Source of the DNA: Lachnospiraceae bacterium
Lineage (GTDB): Bacteria > Bacillota > Clostridia > Lachnospirales > Lachnospiraceae
DNA length: 64,000 nt
Assembly: GCA_902362715.1 (NCBI GenBank)
Contig: CABIXN010000005.1
Location: 236,836 to 300,835, forward strand
Direction: 5' to 3'
Shown here: piece after piece, positions 1 through 7,667 of the stretch
How positions within the stretch are numbered: the stretch's first letter is position 1
Layout: every line of letters starts with the position of its first letter
The notes under the pieces: model-generated
The model's input: the letters and a program-made list of their open reading frames with translations, nothing else
What the model was told of the DNA's origin: nothing
Database searches by the model: none
Position numbers and translations under genes: made by a program

Positions 1-343
1 AATACATTTTCAGTTCTATATTTGTCAAAGAATTTAATTTATCTAATGCTGCCGGATCATTAAATGCTAAATAATCTGTTGTAAGAATTTTTCCTTTAAT
101 ACCTTTTCGTTCTAGCTCCTGAAATGTCTGTAATAAAGGCGTAATTCCACCCAGCGTAATAAAGGCAACACTAATATAAAATTTTTCACAATTCAATAGT
201 TCCTGCTCAATTGCTGAAATCACACGTTTTCCGCGACTATCATCATTCGATACAAACTCTGGACGATATGCCAGATTAGAATTAATATCATTTTTTATAA
301 ATGCTGTTTTTAATCCATATAGCAATTCGTTACGATCTTTCAT
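1..343 (-). CDS. N-terminal part of a DEAD/DEAH helicase with PLD-like nuclease domain (DUF3427 type), cut by the window edge
   Basis: Reading leftward from the ATG at 343 there are 114 uninterrupted codons that leave the window at base 1. The protein begins MKDRNELLYGLKTAFIKND and contains YISVAFITLGG and KGKILTTDYLAFNDP. These match the phospholipase-D-like N-terminal domain at the front of large DUF3427 helicases, where the PLD domain precedes the helicase core. This is family knowledge; only the PLD portion is visible. Such proteins often occur in accessory or defence regions, but no partner genes can be seen. A 74-nt structured repeat lies in its leader (382-455). Whether the gene is intact cannot be judged here. 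Confidence 0.75.
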   Translation of the reverse strand, partial: MKDRNELLYGLKTAFIKNDINSNLAYRPEFVSNDDSRGKRVISAIEQELLNCEKFYISVAFITLGGITPLLQTFQELERKGIKGKILTTDYLAFNDPAALDKLNSLTNIELKMY

Positions 344-381
344 TTGTATATCCCTCACGTCTTTGTCTACATAAAATTCAA

Positions 382-455
382 GTCTTGCTCTTGCGAAACT
401 TAGTGCGGGATTCGGGTCAGCTTTGCTGACAACATTCTATTCCAAATCGCTGCAC
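382..455 (-). repeat. Structured leader repeat, copy A
   Basis: This 74-nt element reads on the minus strand toward the helicase start at 343. It aligns without gaps to 43946-44019 (plus strand) with 12 mismatches by eye (about 84% identity). It can fold into a closing stem GTGC/GCAC, an inner stem ATTTGG/CCGAAT, an apical hairpin GTCAGC-AAA-GCTGAC (416-430) and a 3' hairpin around CGC-AAGA-GC. In both copies the element sits just upstream of a start codon, in the sense orientation. Confidence 0.7.
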
Positions 456-769
456 CTTAGCTCGGAGCGTATATCAGATGAGGGATTAACATCCGCCACT
501 GATACCAATTTGTTACTCACTGCCTACAGAGGCGAAAGCCATCCCACTTCTGATATGATTTTATTATACACTACAATTCCAGTGCTAGCCACAAATTCCC
601 CTGTTACAAATGTAAAAGCTCCTGTTACTCTGCAGCCTCCGCATATTTTTCTCATTAATTTTTATCATCCCCCATGATTCCATTCATAGAAAGATGTACT
701 TTTAATCATTATCCTTATACATATCCTTCTCCCCTGCCGCTTATTTTATCATTTTTCAAATATGCAAAA

Positions 770-793
770 AGAAAGTGCCCTGCGACACTTTCT
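770..793 (-). terminator. Rho-independent terminator of the flavin-binding gene
   Basis: AGAAAGTG / CACTTTCT forms an 8-bp perfect stem around CCCTGCGA, followed on the minus strand by TTTTTGC. It lies about 65 bp beyond the stop of the gene ending at 858. Confidence 0.7.
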
Positions 794-857
794 CATAAAC
801 TACCTGCATTCTATTAAATTCAAACCCTTTAGCTTTCTGTTTCAGTCAGTATTTTTC

Positions 858-1259
858 TTACAAATCATACTCTTTGGGTTTCTTACCGGAAAAATCTGCG
901 ATTACCGCATGGGCCTCGTCCAGATAAAAAACCTCAAAAATAGGATTATCCGCCGTCTGATACTGTCCTTTTACAATGGGATTCTGAATACACATTTCTT
1001 TGACAGCCATATTATTCTCAAAAACTGCCTTGCCATGCAGACGGATCCATGCATAAGAAGAACTAGAAACTGTAATCTCAACATAAGGATTCGTCTGCAT
1101 ATCTTTAAATACATCCTTCTGATTATTTGTACAGAACCATAACTTTTTGTCCCTCTCCCCCATAAACATAAAGGGCCGGCATTTTGCCTTTCCGTCACGC
1201 CCTACTGTTGACAAATACTGTACCGGATTCTCGTTTAAAAATTCAACAACTTCTACCAT
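858..1259 (-). CDS. Pyridoxamine 5'-phosphate oxidase-like flavin-binding (split-barrel) protein
   Basis: The small protein of about 133 residues has the split-barrel pattern of the pyridoxamine 5'-phosphate oxidase-like family: YLSTVGRDGKAKCRPFMF, then KLWFCTNNQKDVFKDMQTNPYVEIT, then IRLHGKAVF. Members bind FMN, F420 or heme and are generally poorly assigned oxidoreductases; the substrate here is unknown. A longer reading frame starts at 1274, but GGAGGT lies inside that extension, 7 nt before the ATG at 1259, so 1259 (or the ATG at 1262) is the likely start. The gene is divergent from an HxlR regulator, a common pairing in which the regulator controls the flavoprotein in response to redox or electrophile stress. 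That regulatory link is inferred. Confidence 0.8.
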   Translation of the reverse strand: MVEVVEFLNENPVQYLSTVGRDGKAKCRPFMFMGERDKKLWFCTNNQKDVFKDMQTNPYVEITVSSSSYAWIRLHGKAVFENNMAVKEMCIQNPIVKGQYQTADNPIFEVFYLDEAHAVIADFSGKKPKEYDL

Positions 1260-1488
1260 CATAATTACCTCCATATTTTTAGTTTATTTCGTTTCGGGAA
1301 GTATCCCCTGTTCGTTTATCATTGTACCAACCCGCTGTTTTTCTGTGAAGTAAGCACTATATTGTGGCATAGTTACCTGGATGTAACAATTGGGATAAGC
1401 TGGCTTTTTTCGCACTTGACTCCCAATCTGCCCTTACTATAATATAAAAATATAAAACAAATCTACAGGAGTAATTGGAGGAAAGAAT

Positions 1489-1824
1489 ATGCAGACTGTC
1501 AAAAAGACTCTCCCCGCCTGCCCGGTAGAAACTACCCTGACTTTAATTAGTGATAAGTGGAAAGTTTTAATCCTCCGGGATCTTTTGACTGGCACCAAAC
1601 GCTTTGGAGAATTAAAAAAATCCATTGGAAATGTCAGCCAGAAAGTACTCACTTCCCAGCTCCGTCAGATGGAGGACAACGGACTTCTGGTGCGTACTGT
1701 TTACCCGGAAGTTCCTCCCCGTGTAGAATATACGTTAACAGATGTTGGATATAGTCTGAAACCCATACTTGATGCCATGTGGGACTGGGGAACAGAATAT
1801 AAAAAAAATATGTCAGAAATATAG
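1489..1824 (+). CDS. HxlR-family winged-helix transcriptional regulator
   Basis: The 111-residue protein matches HxlR-type MarR-like regulators along its whole length: ACPVETTLTLISDKWKVLIL with the conserved N-terminal Cys and the SDKWKVLILRDLL helix, RFGELKKSIGNVSQKVLTSQL as recognition helix, and RVEYTLTDVGYSLKPIL as wing. In this family the conserved Cys (residue 11 here) often senses thiol-reactive or oxidising compounds. The start follows GGAGG by 7 nt. It is transcribed away from the flavin-binding protein at 858-1259, its most likely target. Family assignment is firm; ligand and regulon are inferred. Confidence 0.9.
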   Translation: MQTVKKTLPACPVETTLTLISDKWKVLILRDLLTGTKRFGELKKSIGNVSQKVLTSQLRQMEDNGLLVRTVYPEVPPRVEYTLTDVGYSLKPILDAMWDWGTEYKKNMSEI

Positions 1825-1859
1825 AAAACTCCCGCCGCCGGTTAAGCCCCCTCATCTGC

Positions 1860-1923
1860 GTGATACTGTTACTAAGTGATACTATTGCTAAGTGATGCTA
1901 TTGCTAAGTGATACTGTCACTAA
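1860..1923. repeat. Four tandem 16-bp repeats upstream of the PucR gene
   Basis: Four head-to-tail units run without gaps: GTGATACTGTTACTAA, GTGATACTATTGCTAA, GTGATGCTATTGCTAA and GTGATACTGTCACTAA. The last unit contains the dyad GTGA-N5-TCAC. They end 24 bp before the ATG of the PucR-type regulator. The 16-bp period does not suit a coding repeat. They could bind the regulator or act as an unstable leader tract. Confidence 0.85.
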
Positions 1924-1947
1924 GAAAATACACAAAGGATCCCTGCC

Positions 1948-3504
1948 ATGAAACTTACACTTGAAATGCTTTTATATTTTACTTCTGATATTGAGTCTGT
2001 CATTCTAAAAACCTCAAAGTTTTCCGATGGTTTCACCAACGCAAAGCTCCTCTCAGTAAATCAGCCCATCCGGGAAGAATATTTATATATCGGATATCTC
2101 TCGGATATTTTAAACAAAAAGACTCTTCTTCATAACCGTATTACCGTATTTGCGGTTAATGATACCCCAGAGGACTGTCAGGAACCTGATTTTTCTTCTC
2201 TTGACTGTGGACTCATATTGGCTAAAAATACAACGGATATCTTTTACATTATGAACCGCATGGTAGAGTCTTTCAGCTTTGCAGCCGGGTGGGACAAGGA
2301 TATGCACATTGCAGCCTTAGAAGGCCGCCCGCTCCAGAACTTAATTGATATCAGCGAAGATATTTTAAAAAATCCTTTGATTATTTTCGATCCCAGCTTT
2401 ACCGTTATTGCACATACCAAACACATTCCATGCGAATATGAAGGGTTCAAAAGGACACTGGAAAAGGGATACACCGATGCCGAAACTATGGATCATGTCC
2501 GCCACAGAAATATATTTAAAAAACTGAAAAAGAACCGGCCCCTTATCGCCCCTTCAGCTTCATCAGATGAACTTGTTAATATCTACTACGCTTTTTACTC
2601 TGGGAAAACACTCCTTGGATACGCCTGTCTCTTTTTTAATAAGCTGCAGCCGCCCCGGGGATACCTGGATCTGCTGGGTCTGTTTAACGAAAATATAAAC
2701 CTCTGTATGAAACGGGATTTCGCCAATCAAAGATACGGCCGGATGATGTATGAAACCTTTCTTGTAAATCTTCTGGATGCAAGGGGGCTCTCCAGAGAGC
2801 AGCTGGCGGAGCAAAGTAAAAATATTGACTGCCTGCCGGTAAACACCCGGTATGTACTTGGAGTCATTCAGTTTGAACGCAGTCAAAAGCCTCCTCTAAC
2901 CTATCTGGCCCGCATTCTGGGGGCGGAAATGTGGGATGGCAGACCATTTATTTATCATCAGAGCATCTGTATCGTAAAGTCTCTTGAAAAATCCCATTCA
3001 AAAGATATTCTTTCAATGCTTCAGTTTCAAAGGATAGAAAAACTGATTGGAAATTTCAGCTTTCATATGGGCATCAGCAACGTTTTTGATGATCTTATGG
3101 ATTTAAAATATGCCTATCGCCAGGCCTCATCCGCAATTGTCTATGGAAAAAGATCCGGAAAAATATGCAGTCTTTTTAAAGACCATTCTTATGAGTACCT
3201 GCTGGCCAATGCAGAAGACCAGATGCCTCTGACCTTTCTCCAGCCGGATTTTTATAAAGATCTGAAAATATATGATCAGAAAAACGGTTCCCGCTGCCTG
3301 CAAACCATTCTCACCTACTACGAATGCAGCTGTAACGCCACTCATGCCGGTCAGAAATTATTTGTTCACAGGAACACCGTGCGCAATATTGTGCAGTTTG
3401 TTTCTGAAAAATGGGAACTAGATCTTGAAAATACCGAAATCAAAAAGCTCTTTCTTTTATCCGGACTGATAGATCAATATAATAAGAGCTCTGAGAAGAA
3501 ATAA
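1948..3504 (+). CDS. PucR/CdaR-type transcriptional activator
   Basis: The 518-residue protein ends in a PucR-type C-terminal helix-turn-helix (about residues 445-510), with the signature LFVHRNTVRNIVQFVSEKWELDL region. In the middle is a GGDEF-like or CdaR region (KLIGNFSFHMGISNVFDDL). The N-terminal half is an unassigned sensory region with a GAF/PAS-like stretch (NPLIIFDPSFTVIAHTKH). Family members usually activate adjacent catabolic genes when they sense a metabolite. The next gene downstream is an FAD reductase/ferredoxin operon with a weak -35 and a palindrome, so that operon is its probable target. The start ATG follows GGATCC, a modest ribosome binding site. Four 16-bp repeats precede it. 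The family is clear; the effector is unknown. Confidence 0.85.
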   Translation: MKLTLEMLLYFTSDIESVILKTSKFSDGFTNAKLLSVNQPIREEYLYIGYLSDILNKKTLLHNRITVFAVNDTPEDCQEPDFSSLDCGLILAKNTTDIFYIMNRMVESFSFAAGWDKDMHIAALEGRPLQNLIDISEDILKNPLIIFDPSFTVIAHTKHIPCEYEGFKRTLEKGYTDAETMDHVRHRNIFKKLKKNRPLIAPSASSDELVNIYYAFYSGKTLLGYACLFFNKLQPPRGYLDLLGLFNENINLCMKRDFANQRYGRMMYETFLVNLLDARGLSREQLAEQSKNIDCLPVNTRYVLGVIQFERSQKPPLTYLARILGAEMWDGRPFIYHQSICIVKSLEKSHSKDILSMLQFQRIEKLIGNFSFHMGISNVFDDLMDLKYAYRQASSAIVYGKRSGKICSLFKDHSYEYLLANAEDQMPLTFLQPDFYKDLKIYDQKNGSRCLQTILTYYECSCNATHAGQKLFVHRNTVRNIVQFVSEKWELDLENTEIKKLFLLSGLIDQYNKSSEKK

Positions 3505-3609
3505 GGCTTTCACCAGAATAAGGCTTTTTCTGCGATATCAAACACGCAGCAGAGCATCAAACATTCGCTGTGCACTCTGCACAATTCATACCTTTCAAAA
3601 CAAAAAATC

Positions 3610-3653
3610 ATGACGCCGCCGTCATAAACAACGTCTCTTTTCAATGCTATACT
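3610..3653 (+). promoter_or_regulatory. Putative activator site and promoter of the FAD reductase/ferredoxin operon
   Basis: ATGACG-CCGC-CGTCAT is a perfect dyad at 3610-3625. A -10-like TATACT lies at 3648-3653, while the -35 position (TAAACA) is poor. The dyad centre is about 42 bp upstream of the expected start of transcription, a position typical of class II activators. The PucR-type protein encoded just upstream is the natural candidate to bind it. Confidence 0.45.
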
Positions 3654-3684
3654 GATCCCAGCATTACACGAAAGGAGATCGTAT

Positions 3685-5241
3685 ATGAACAAAATAATTG
3701 AGGCAGATGTTGTAGTAATGGGCAGCGGCGTTGCCGGAATGGGGGCAGCTTACAAACTGGCAAATGCCGGCGGATTAAAGATCGCCGTATTTGAAAAATA
3801 TCCTGCACAGGGAGGGGCCGTTTCTAACTGTCCTATGTGCTTTTGCTCCACACCGGATACTCCGGAAGCACAGAAAAGCGCTTATGAGGTACTGGCCCGT
3901 TTCTCAAACTACAGTGCCAATATGGGACTTATCAGCAAAGTGGTAAAATATTCTTCCGAATTTCCAGATCTGTTTTTAAACAAACTGAAAATCGAAGCAC
4001 CTATGGTAGTAAACAGGGATCCTGCTGACTACGGCAATCAGCGGGGCTATACAATGGGGCACGCAAATGGTCTGGACGTGGGAGATATCTATTTTATCAA
4101 CGGCCGCGGAAAAGGCCACGGCATGGCTCTGGCTCTCTTAAGACTCCGCTTTATGCTGGAAAAACAAGGGGTTGATTTTTATTTTTCAACACCAATTAAA
4201 AAAATTATAAGAGATGAGAAAACCGGAAAAATCACCGGTGCAGTTGCCTATGAAAAAGACGGCAGCCCCATTGATATCAAATGCAAAGCTCTGGTTGTTG
4301 CATCCGGCGGCATCAGCGGCAATATAGAAATGATGAAAGAAGAAGGCGTTCTCAACACAAAATTTGAAGACGCCTACAAAGATGGCGGTCAGGTATTAAT
4401 TACATTTCCTGACAGCTGCCAGGACGGCGACGGTCAGAAGGCTGTCTGGGAAATCGGCGGCAAAAAAACCGGTATGGTTATCAGCGCAGATCCCCAGGTT
4501 CCAAATCCCGGCGTCCGCATTGGACCAAATACCCCGTGGCTGAACGCAAACCAGGTGAAAATTATTACAGAACAGCCATATCTGCGTGTCAATGAGCTTG
4601 GTAAACGTTTCATAAATGAAGAAATGGCCAGCAATCACACTGCCATTTCAACGGCCATTATTGAAAACAACACAAACATGGCCTGTTACATGATATTTGA
4701 CGAAGACACTGCAAACTCCTTAAGCAAAGGTGTAGAAGACGGATACGTCTACTTTATTTTTAAAGGGGTAGCCATTCAGAACATTCGTGGACAGATGGAT
4801 GAAGCCATTGCAAAAGGCAACCGGCATATGTGCCACTTCGACACTATCCATGAAGTCTGCGAATATATGGGCATCCATGAAGAAGGGCTTAGAAAAACCC
4901 TTGAGCGCTACAACAAAGCCGCTGAAACAGGCTTAGATGAAGATTTTAAAACCAATCCGAAATATATCAAACCGGTACGGGAAGAAAGCGGCCATATCTA
5001 CTGCTTCCGGATCCTTTCAGGTGGATACGACACTCTGGGCGGTCTGGCTATTGATGAAAATGCCAATGTCATTGACAAAAACAATCTTCCAATTGAAGGA
5101 TTATTTGCCGGCGGCGATATGGCAGCCGCAAGCCTTTACGGAAACCCGCCTTCCAATGCCGGAGGCGCTGTATTTGGATCTATGCCTATAGGAATGCTGG
5201 CAGGTGACTCCGCCGCAGCATATGTGAAAGGAGCGTTATAA
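3685..5241 (+). CDS. FAD-dependent oxidoreductase of the fumarate reductase/succinate dehydrogenase flavoprotein family
   Basis: The 518-residue protein has the N-terminal dinucleotide fold VVVMGSGVAGMGAAYKLA (residues 9-26) with the acidic end VFEKYP, the ASGG-type turn (VVASGGISGN) and the C-terminal FAD motif GLFAGGDMAAASLYGNPP with SNAGGAVFGS. This is the FAD_binding_2 family, which includes fumarate reductases, flavocytochrome-c-like enoate reductases and ketosteroid dehydrogenases. It has no signal peptide, cytochrome or FMN-attachment domain, so it is a soluble one-cofactor version. The stop is 2 bp before the start of a small ferredoxin, the likely electron donor. Reduction of an unsaturated organic acid is a reasonable inference, the substrate is not known. 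The start follows AAAGGAG by 7 nt. Confidence 0.82.
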   Translation: MNKIIEADVVVMGSGVAGMGAAYKLANAGGLKIAVFEKYPAQGGAVSNCPMCFCSTPDTPEAQKSAYEVLARFSNYSANMGLISKVVKYSSEFPDLFLNKLKIEAPMVVNRDPADYGNQRGYTMGHANGLDVGDIYFINGRGKGHGMALALLRLRFMLEKQGVDFYFSTPIKKIIRDEKTGKITGAVAYEKDGSPIDIKCKALVVASGGISGNIEMMKEEGVLNTKFEDAYKDGGQVLITFPDSCQDGDGQKAVWEIGGKKTGMVISADPQVPNPGVRIGPNTPWLNANQVKIITEQPYLRVNELGKRFINEEMASNHTAISTAIIENNTNMACYMIFDEDTANSLSKGVEDGYVYFIFKGVAIQNIRGQMDEAIAKGNRHMCHFDTIHEVCEYMGIHEEGLRKTLERYNKAAETGLDEDFKTNPKYIKPVREESGHIYCFRILSGGYDTLGGLAIDENANVIDKNNLPIEGLFAGGDMAAASLYGNPPSNAGGAVFGSMPIGMLAGDSAAAYVKGAL

Positions 5242-5243
5242 TT

Positions 5244-5432
5244 ATGAAAATTGAACTTGCGGATTACTGTATCAGATGTGGTCTCTGCGAAGATCTCTAT
5301 CCTGATCTCTATAAAAGAAACTATGAAGAGCACTGTATGGATGTATTGTACGAGGAAATCCCTCCGGAATTAGAAGAACGGGCTGCACAGTCAGCAGCTG
5401 ACTGCGCCGTTGCGGCTATTCGCTTAAAATAA
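5244..5432 (+). CDS. Small single-cluster [4Fe-4S] ferredoxin
   Basis: The 62-residue protein has the motif C9-x2-C12-x2-C15 with P20, and a distal C54 in DCAVAAI. This is the four-ligand pattern of monocluster ferredoxins of the Thermotoga type. The position that often carries a disulfide Cys (before the Pro) is Tyr19; an extra Cys31 is present. It starts 2 bp after the flavoprotein stop and is almost certainly cotranscribed and its electron partner. The electron source is not visible nearby. Confidence 0.85.
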   Translation: MKIELADYCIRCGLCEDLYPDLYKRNYEEHCMDVLYEEIPPELEERAAQSAADCAVAAIRLK

Positions 5433-5466
5433 ATATTTTTTCAGATACAGAAAACAAAAATCAAGC

Positions 5467-5498
5467 AGGGAGATTTCCACCATCAAGGAAATCTCCCT
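5467..5498. terminator. Terminator between the convergent ferredoxin and malic enzyme genes
   Basis: AGGGAGATTTCC (5467-5478) and GGAAATCTCCCT (5487-5498) form a perfect 12-bp stem, with a T-rich flank on the plus strand. It lies between two convergent genes and may serve both. Confidence 0.75.
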
Positions 5499-5533
5499 TT
5501 GCCTTTCTCAATATTTTATATCCCTTTGAAGTC

Positions 5534-6685
5534 TTAGGATAAGTATTTTTTTACAGCATTGCTCACTGCCTCCGGCACCCGCTCATCAAATGCCTCCGTA
5601 AGAATATAATCTTCCCTCAGCTCCTCCTCTGACACAAGGTCCGCCACTGCCTGGGCTGCCGCCAGCTTCATCTCATCTGTAATCTGTCTGGCCCGCCCTT
5701 CCAAAGCCCCTTTAAAAATTCCGGGAAATACCAGGACATTATTAACCTGGTTTGGAAAATCACTGCGGCCGGTGCCAACCACCCTGGCTCCTGCTTCTTT
5801 TGCCTCATGAGGCATAATCTCAGGCGTTGGATTTGCCATGGCAAACAAAATCGCATCTTTCTTCATGGCTGCTGCCATCTCTTTATTTACAATCCCGGGA
5901 GCAGATACCCCCACGAAAATATCAGCGCCTTTTAACGCGTCGGCCAGCGTTCCTTCCCTATCAGACCTGTTGGTGCTCTTTAGCATTTCTTTCTGCATCC
6001 AGTTTAATCCTGTTGACTTGCTGCACAAAATTCCATGGATATCACACATCAATACATCCAAAAATCCATATTTCAGGAGCAATTTGGCAATGGCGATTCC
6101 TGCGGATCCGGCTCCATTGATTACCACTGTGCAGGCTTCCTTTTCTTTTCCCACCACTTTCAGGGCATTGATGATTCCGGCAAGTACTATGATAGCCGTT
6201 CCATGCTGATCGTCATGAAATACCGGAATGTCCAGTTCCCGTTTCAGCCGCTCCTCGATTTCAAAACATCTGGGTGCAGAAATGTCTTCCAGATTAATAC
6301 CGCCGAAAGCAGGCGCCACCGCCTTTACCACCCGGATAATCTCCTCAGTATCCTGGGTATCCAGACAGAGCGGAACCGCATTGACGCCGCCAAATTCCTT
6401 AAACAGCACTGCTTTCCCTTCCATAACCGGCAGGGCAGCTTTAGCGCCTATGTTGCCCAATCCCAGTACCGCGCTTCCGTCCGATACAACGGCAATGGTA
6501 TTTCCCTTCATGGTATATCGGCAGACCTGCTTCTCATCTTCCGCTATTTTTCTGCAGGGCTCGGCCACCCCCGGCGTATAAGCAAGAGCCAGGTCTTCCC
6601 TTGTCCTGACGGACGCTTTTGCTTTGATTTCCAGCTTTCCTTTCCATTGTTCATGAAGCATCAGGGCTTTTTCATTGACTGTCAT
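5534..6685 (-). CDS. NAD(P)-dependent malic enzyme (malate dehydrogenase, oxaloacetate-decarboxylating)
   Basis: The protein of about 383 residues is a short bacterial malic enzyme converting malate to pyruvate and CO2. It shows LAYTPGVAEPC with the catalytic Tyr, GKAVLFKEFGGV with the catalytic Lys, the metal-binding IPVFHDDQHGTA, and the nucleotide-binding VVINGAGSAGIAIAKLL. There is no C-terminal phosphotransacetylase domain. A GTG lies at 6691, but AAAGGA is spaced correctly (9 nt) from the ATG at 6685. It is the last gene of the organic-acid operon, 13 bp after the preceding dehydrogenase. In that context it would drain C4 product to pyruvate; the cofactor preference cannot be read. Confidence 0.9.
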   Translation of the reverse strand: MTVNEKALMLHEQWKGKLEIKAKASVRTREDLALAYTPGVAEPCRKIAEDEKQVCRYTMKGNTIAVVSDGSAVLGLGNIGAKAALPVMEGKAVLFKEFGGVNAVPLCLDTQDTEEIIRVVKAVAPAFGGINLEDISAPRCFEIEERLKRELDIPVFHDDQHGTAIIVLAGIINALKVVGKEKEACTVVINGAGSAGIAIAKLLLKYGFLDVLMCDIHGILCSKSTGLNWMQKEMLKSTNRSDREGTLADALKGADIFVGVSAPGIVNKEMAAAMKKDAILFAMANPTPEIMPHEAKEAGARVVGTGRSDFPNQVNNVLVFPGIFKGALEGRARQITDEMKLAAAQAVADLVSEEELREDYILTEAFDERVPEAVSNAVKKYLS

Positions 6686-6698
6686 CTTCACACATCCT

Positions 6699-7640
6699 TT
6701 ACATTACATTCTGAGGCGTCCCGTTCAGATATTTAGCTGCATTTTCAAATGCGATAACTGCTCTTTTGATCATAGCTTCCCTGCTGGCAAACGCCACATG
6801 AGGAGCAAGAACCGTATTTTTAGCAGTTACCAGGGGATGGCTCTTTGAAATAGGCGGTTCTGTTTCAAACACATCAATACAAGCACCTGCAATTTTTTCG
6901 CTGTTTAACGCATCCACCAGGGCCTGGCTGTCTATAACAGGTCCCCGCGCCGTATTAATCAATACGGCATTGGATTTCATCTTTGCAATCTTTTCCGCTC
7001 CAATCAGCCCCCGGGTCTCTGAATTGGAAGGTACATGAATAGATATGATATCGCTCTCTGCCATCAATTCATCCAGAGAAACATACTGTACCGGCACCGT
7101 CTCCTTTCTGCTCCGGCTGTATGCCAGTACCTGGCATCCAAATGCCGCCGCAATTTCTGCAACCCGGCTGCCGATGGCTCCTGTTCCAATGACGCCAAAC
7201 TTCTTTCCCTCCAGCTCGCATCCGATGAGTCCATCCTTGGTTCCTTCATTTCTTGCCTCACGATCACAGGCCGCCAGATTCCGGTACAGCATAATAAGCA
7301 TACCGAATACCAGATCCGAAACCGCCGCTGTAGAATAACCCGCACAGTTGCATACCATTACGCCATTTTGATCACATGCATCCCTGGCAATATGATCAAT
7401 TCCTGTAAAAGCTACAGAAAGTAATTTTAATCTGCGCCATCCATGGATAACCTGCTCATTGATGGGATTATTGGCGGTAACAATAATCTCGGCATCTTTT
7501 CCCCGCTCAATAAGTTCTTCTGTGTCCGTGGTCTTGGTATCGTAATATACAATTTCCACAGAATCCTTCAGCGCACTGTGAGCCATATGTAAAAGTCTGT
7601 CCCGCTCAACTCCCAGCGGCTCGATGATTACTAATTTCAT
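6699..7640 (-). CDS. D-2-hydroxyacid dehydrogenase (first of two)
   Basis: The 313-residue protein has the D-isomer-specific 2-hydroxyacid dehydrogenase layout: substrate domain, then the NAD-binding glycine motif GVIGTGAIGSRVAEIAAAFG near residues 149-168, the catalytic Arg in INTARGPVID, the Glu in CIDVFETEPP and the catalytic His in APHVAFAS. Such enzymes interconvert 2-oxoacids and (R)-2-hydroxyacids with NAD(P)H. It starts 27 bp after a second, different member of the family. Two dehydrogenases side by side suggest interconversion of a hydroxyacid through its ketoacid, or two different substrates. The exact substrate cannot be told from sequence. Confidence 0.88.
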   Translation of the reverse strand: MKLVIIEPLGVERDRLLHMAHSALKDSVEIVYYDTKTTDTEELIERGKDAEIIVTANNPINEQVIHGWRRLKLLSVAFTGIDHIARDACDQNGVMVCNCAGYSTAAVSDLVFGMLIMLYRNLAACDREARNEGTKDGLIGCELEGKKFGVIGTGAIGSRVAEIAAAFGCQVLAYSRSRKETVPVQYVSLDELMAESDIISIHVPSNSETRGLIGAEKIAKMKSNAVLINTARGPVIDSQALVDALNSEKIAGACIDVFETEPPISKSHPLVTAKNTVLAPHVAFASREAMIKRAVIAFENAAKYLNGTPQNVM

Positions 7641-7667
7641 AAAAACATCCTTTCTTCTTCACTTTCT

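Noticed and set aside
423..677. 84-codon plus-strand frame in the left intergenic region
   Set aside because: It has no ribosome binding site, low-complexity Thr/Ser/Pro composition, and runs antisense through the leader repeat of the helicase gene.
1860..1923. CRISPR array
   Set aside because: The 16-bp repeats are contiguous with no spacers, and no cas genes are present anywhere in the window.
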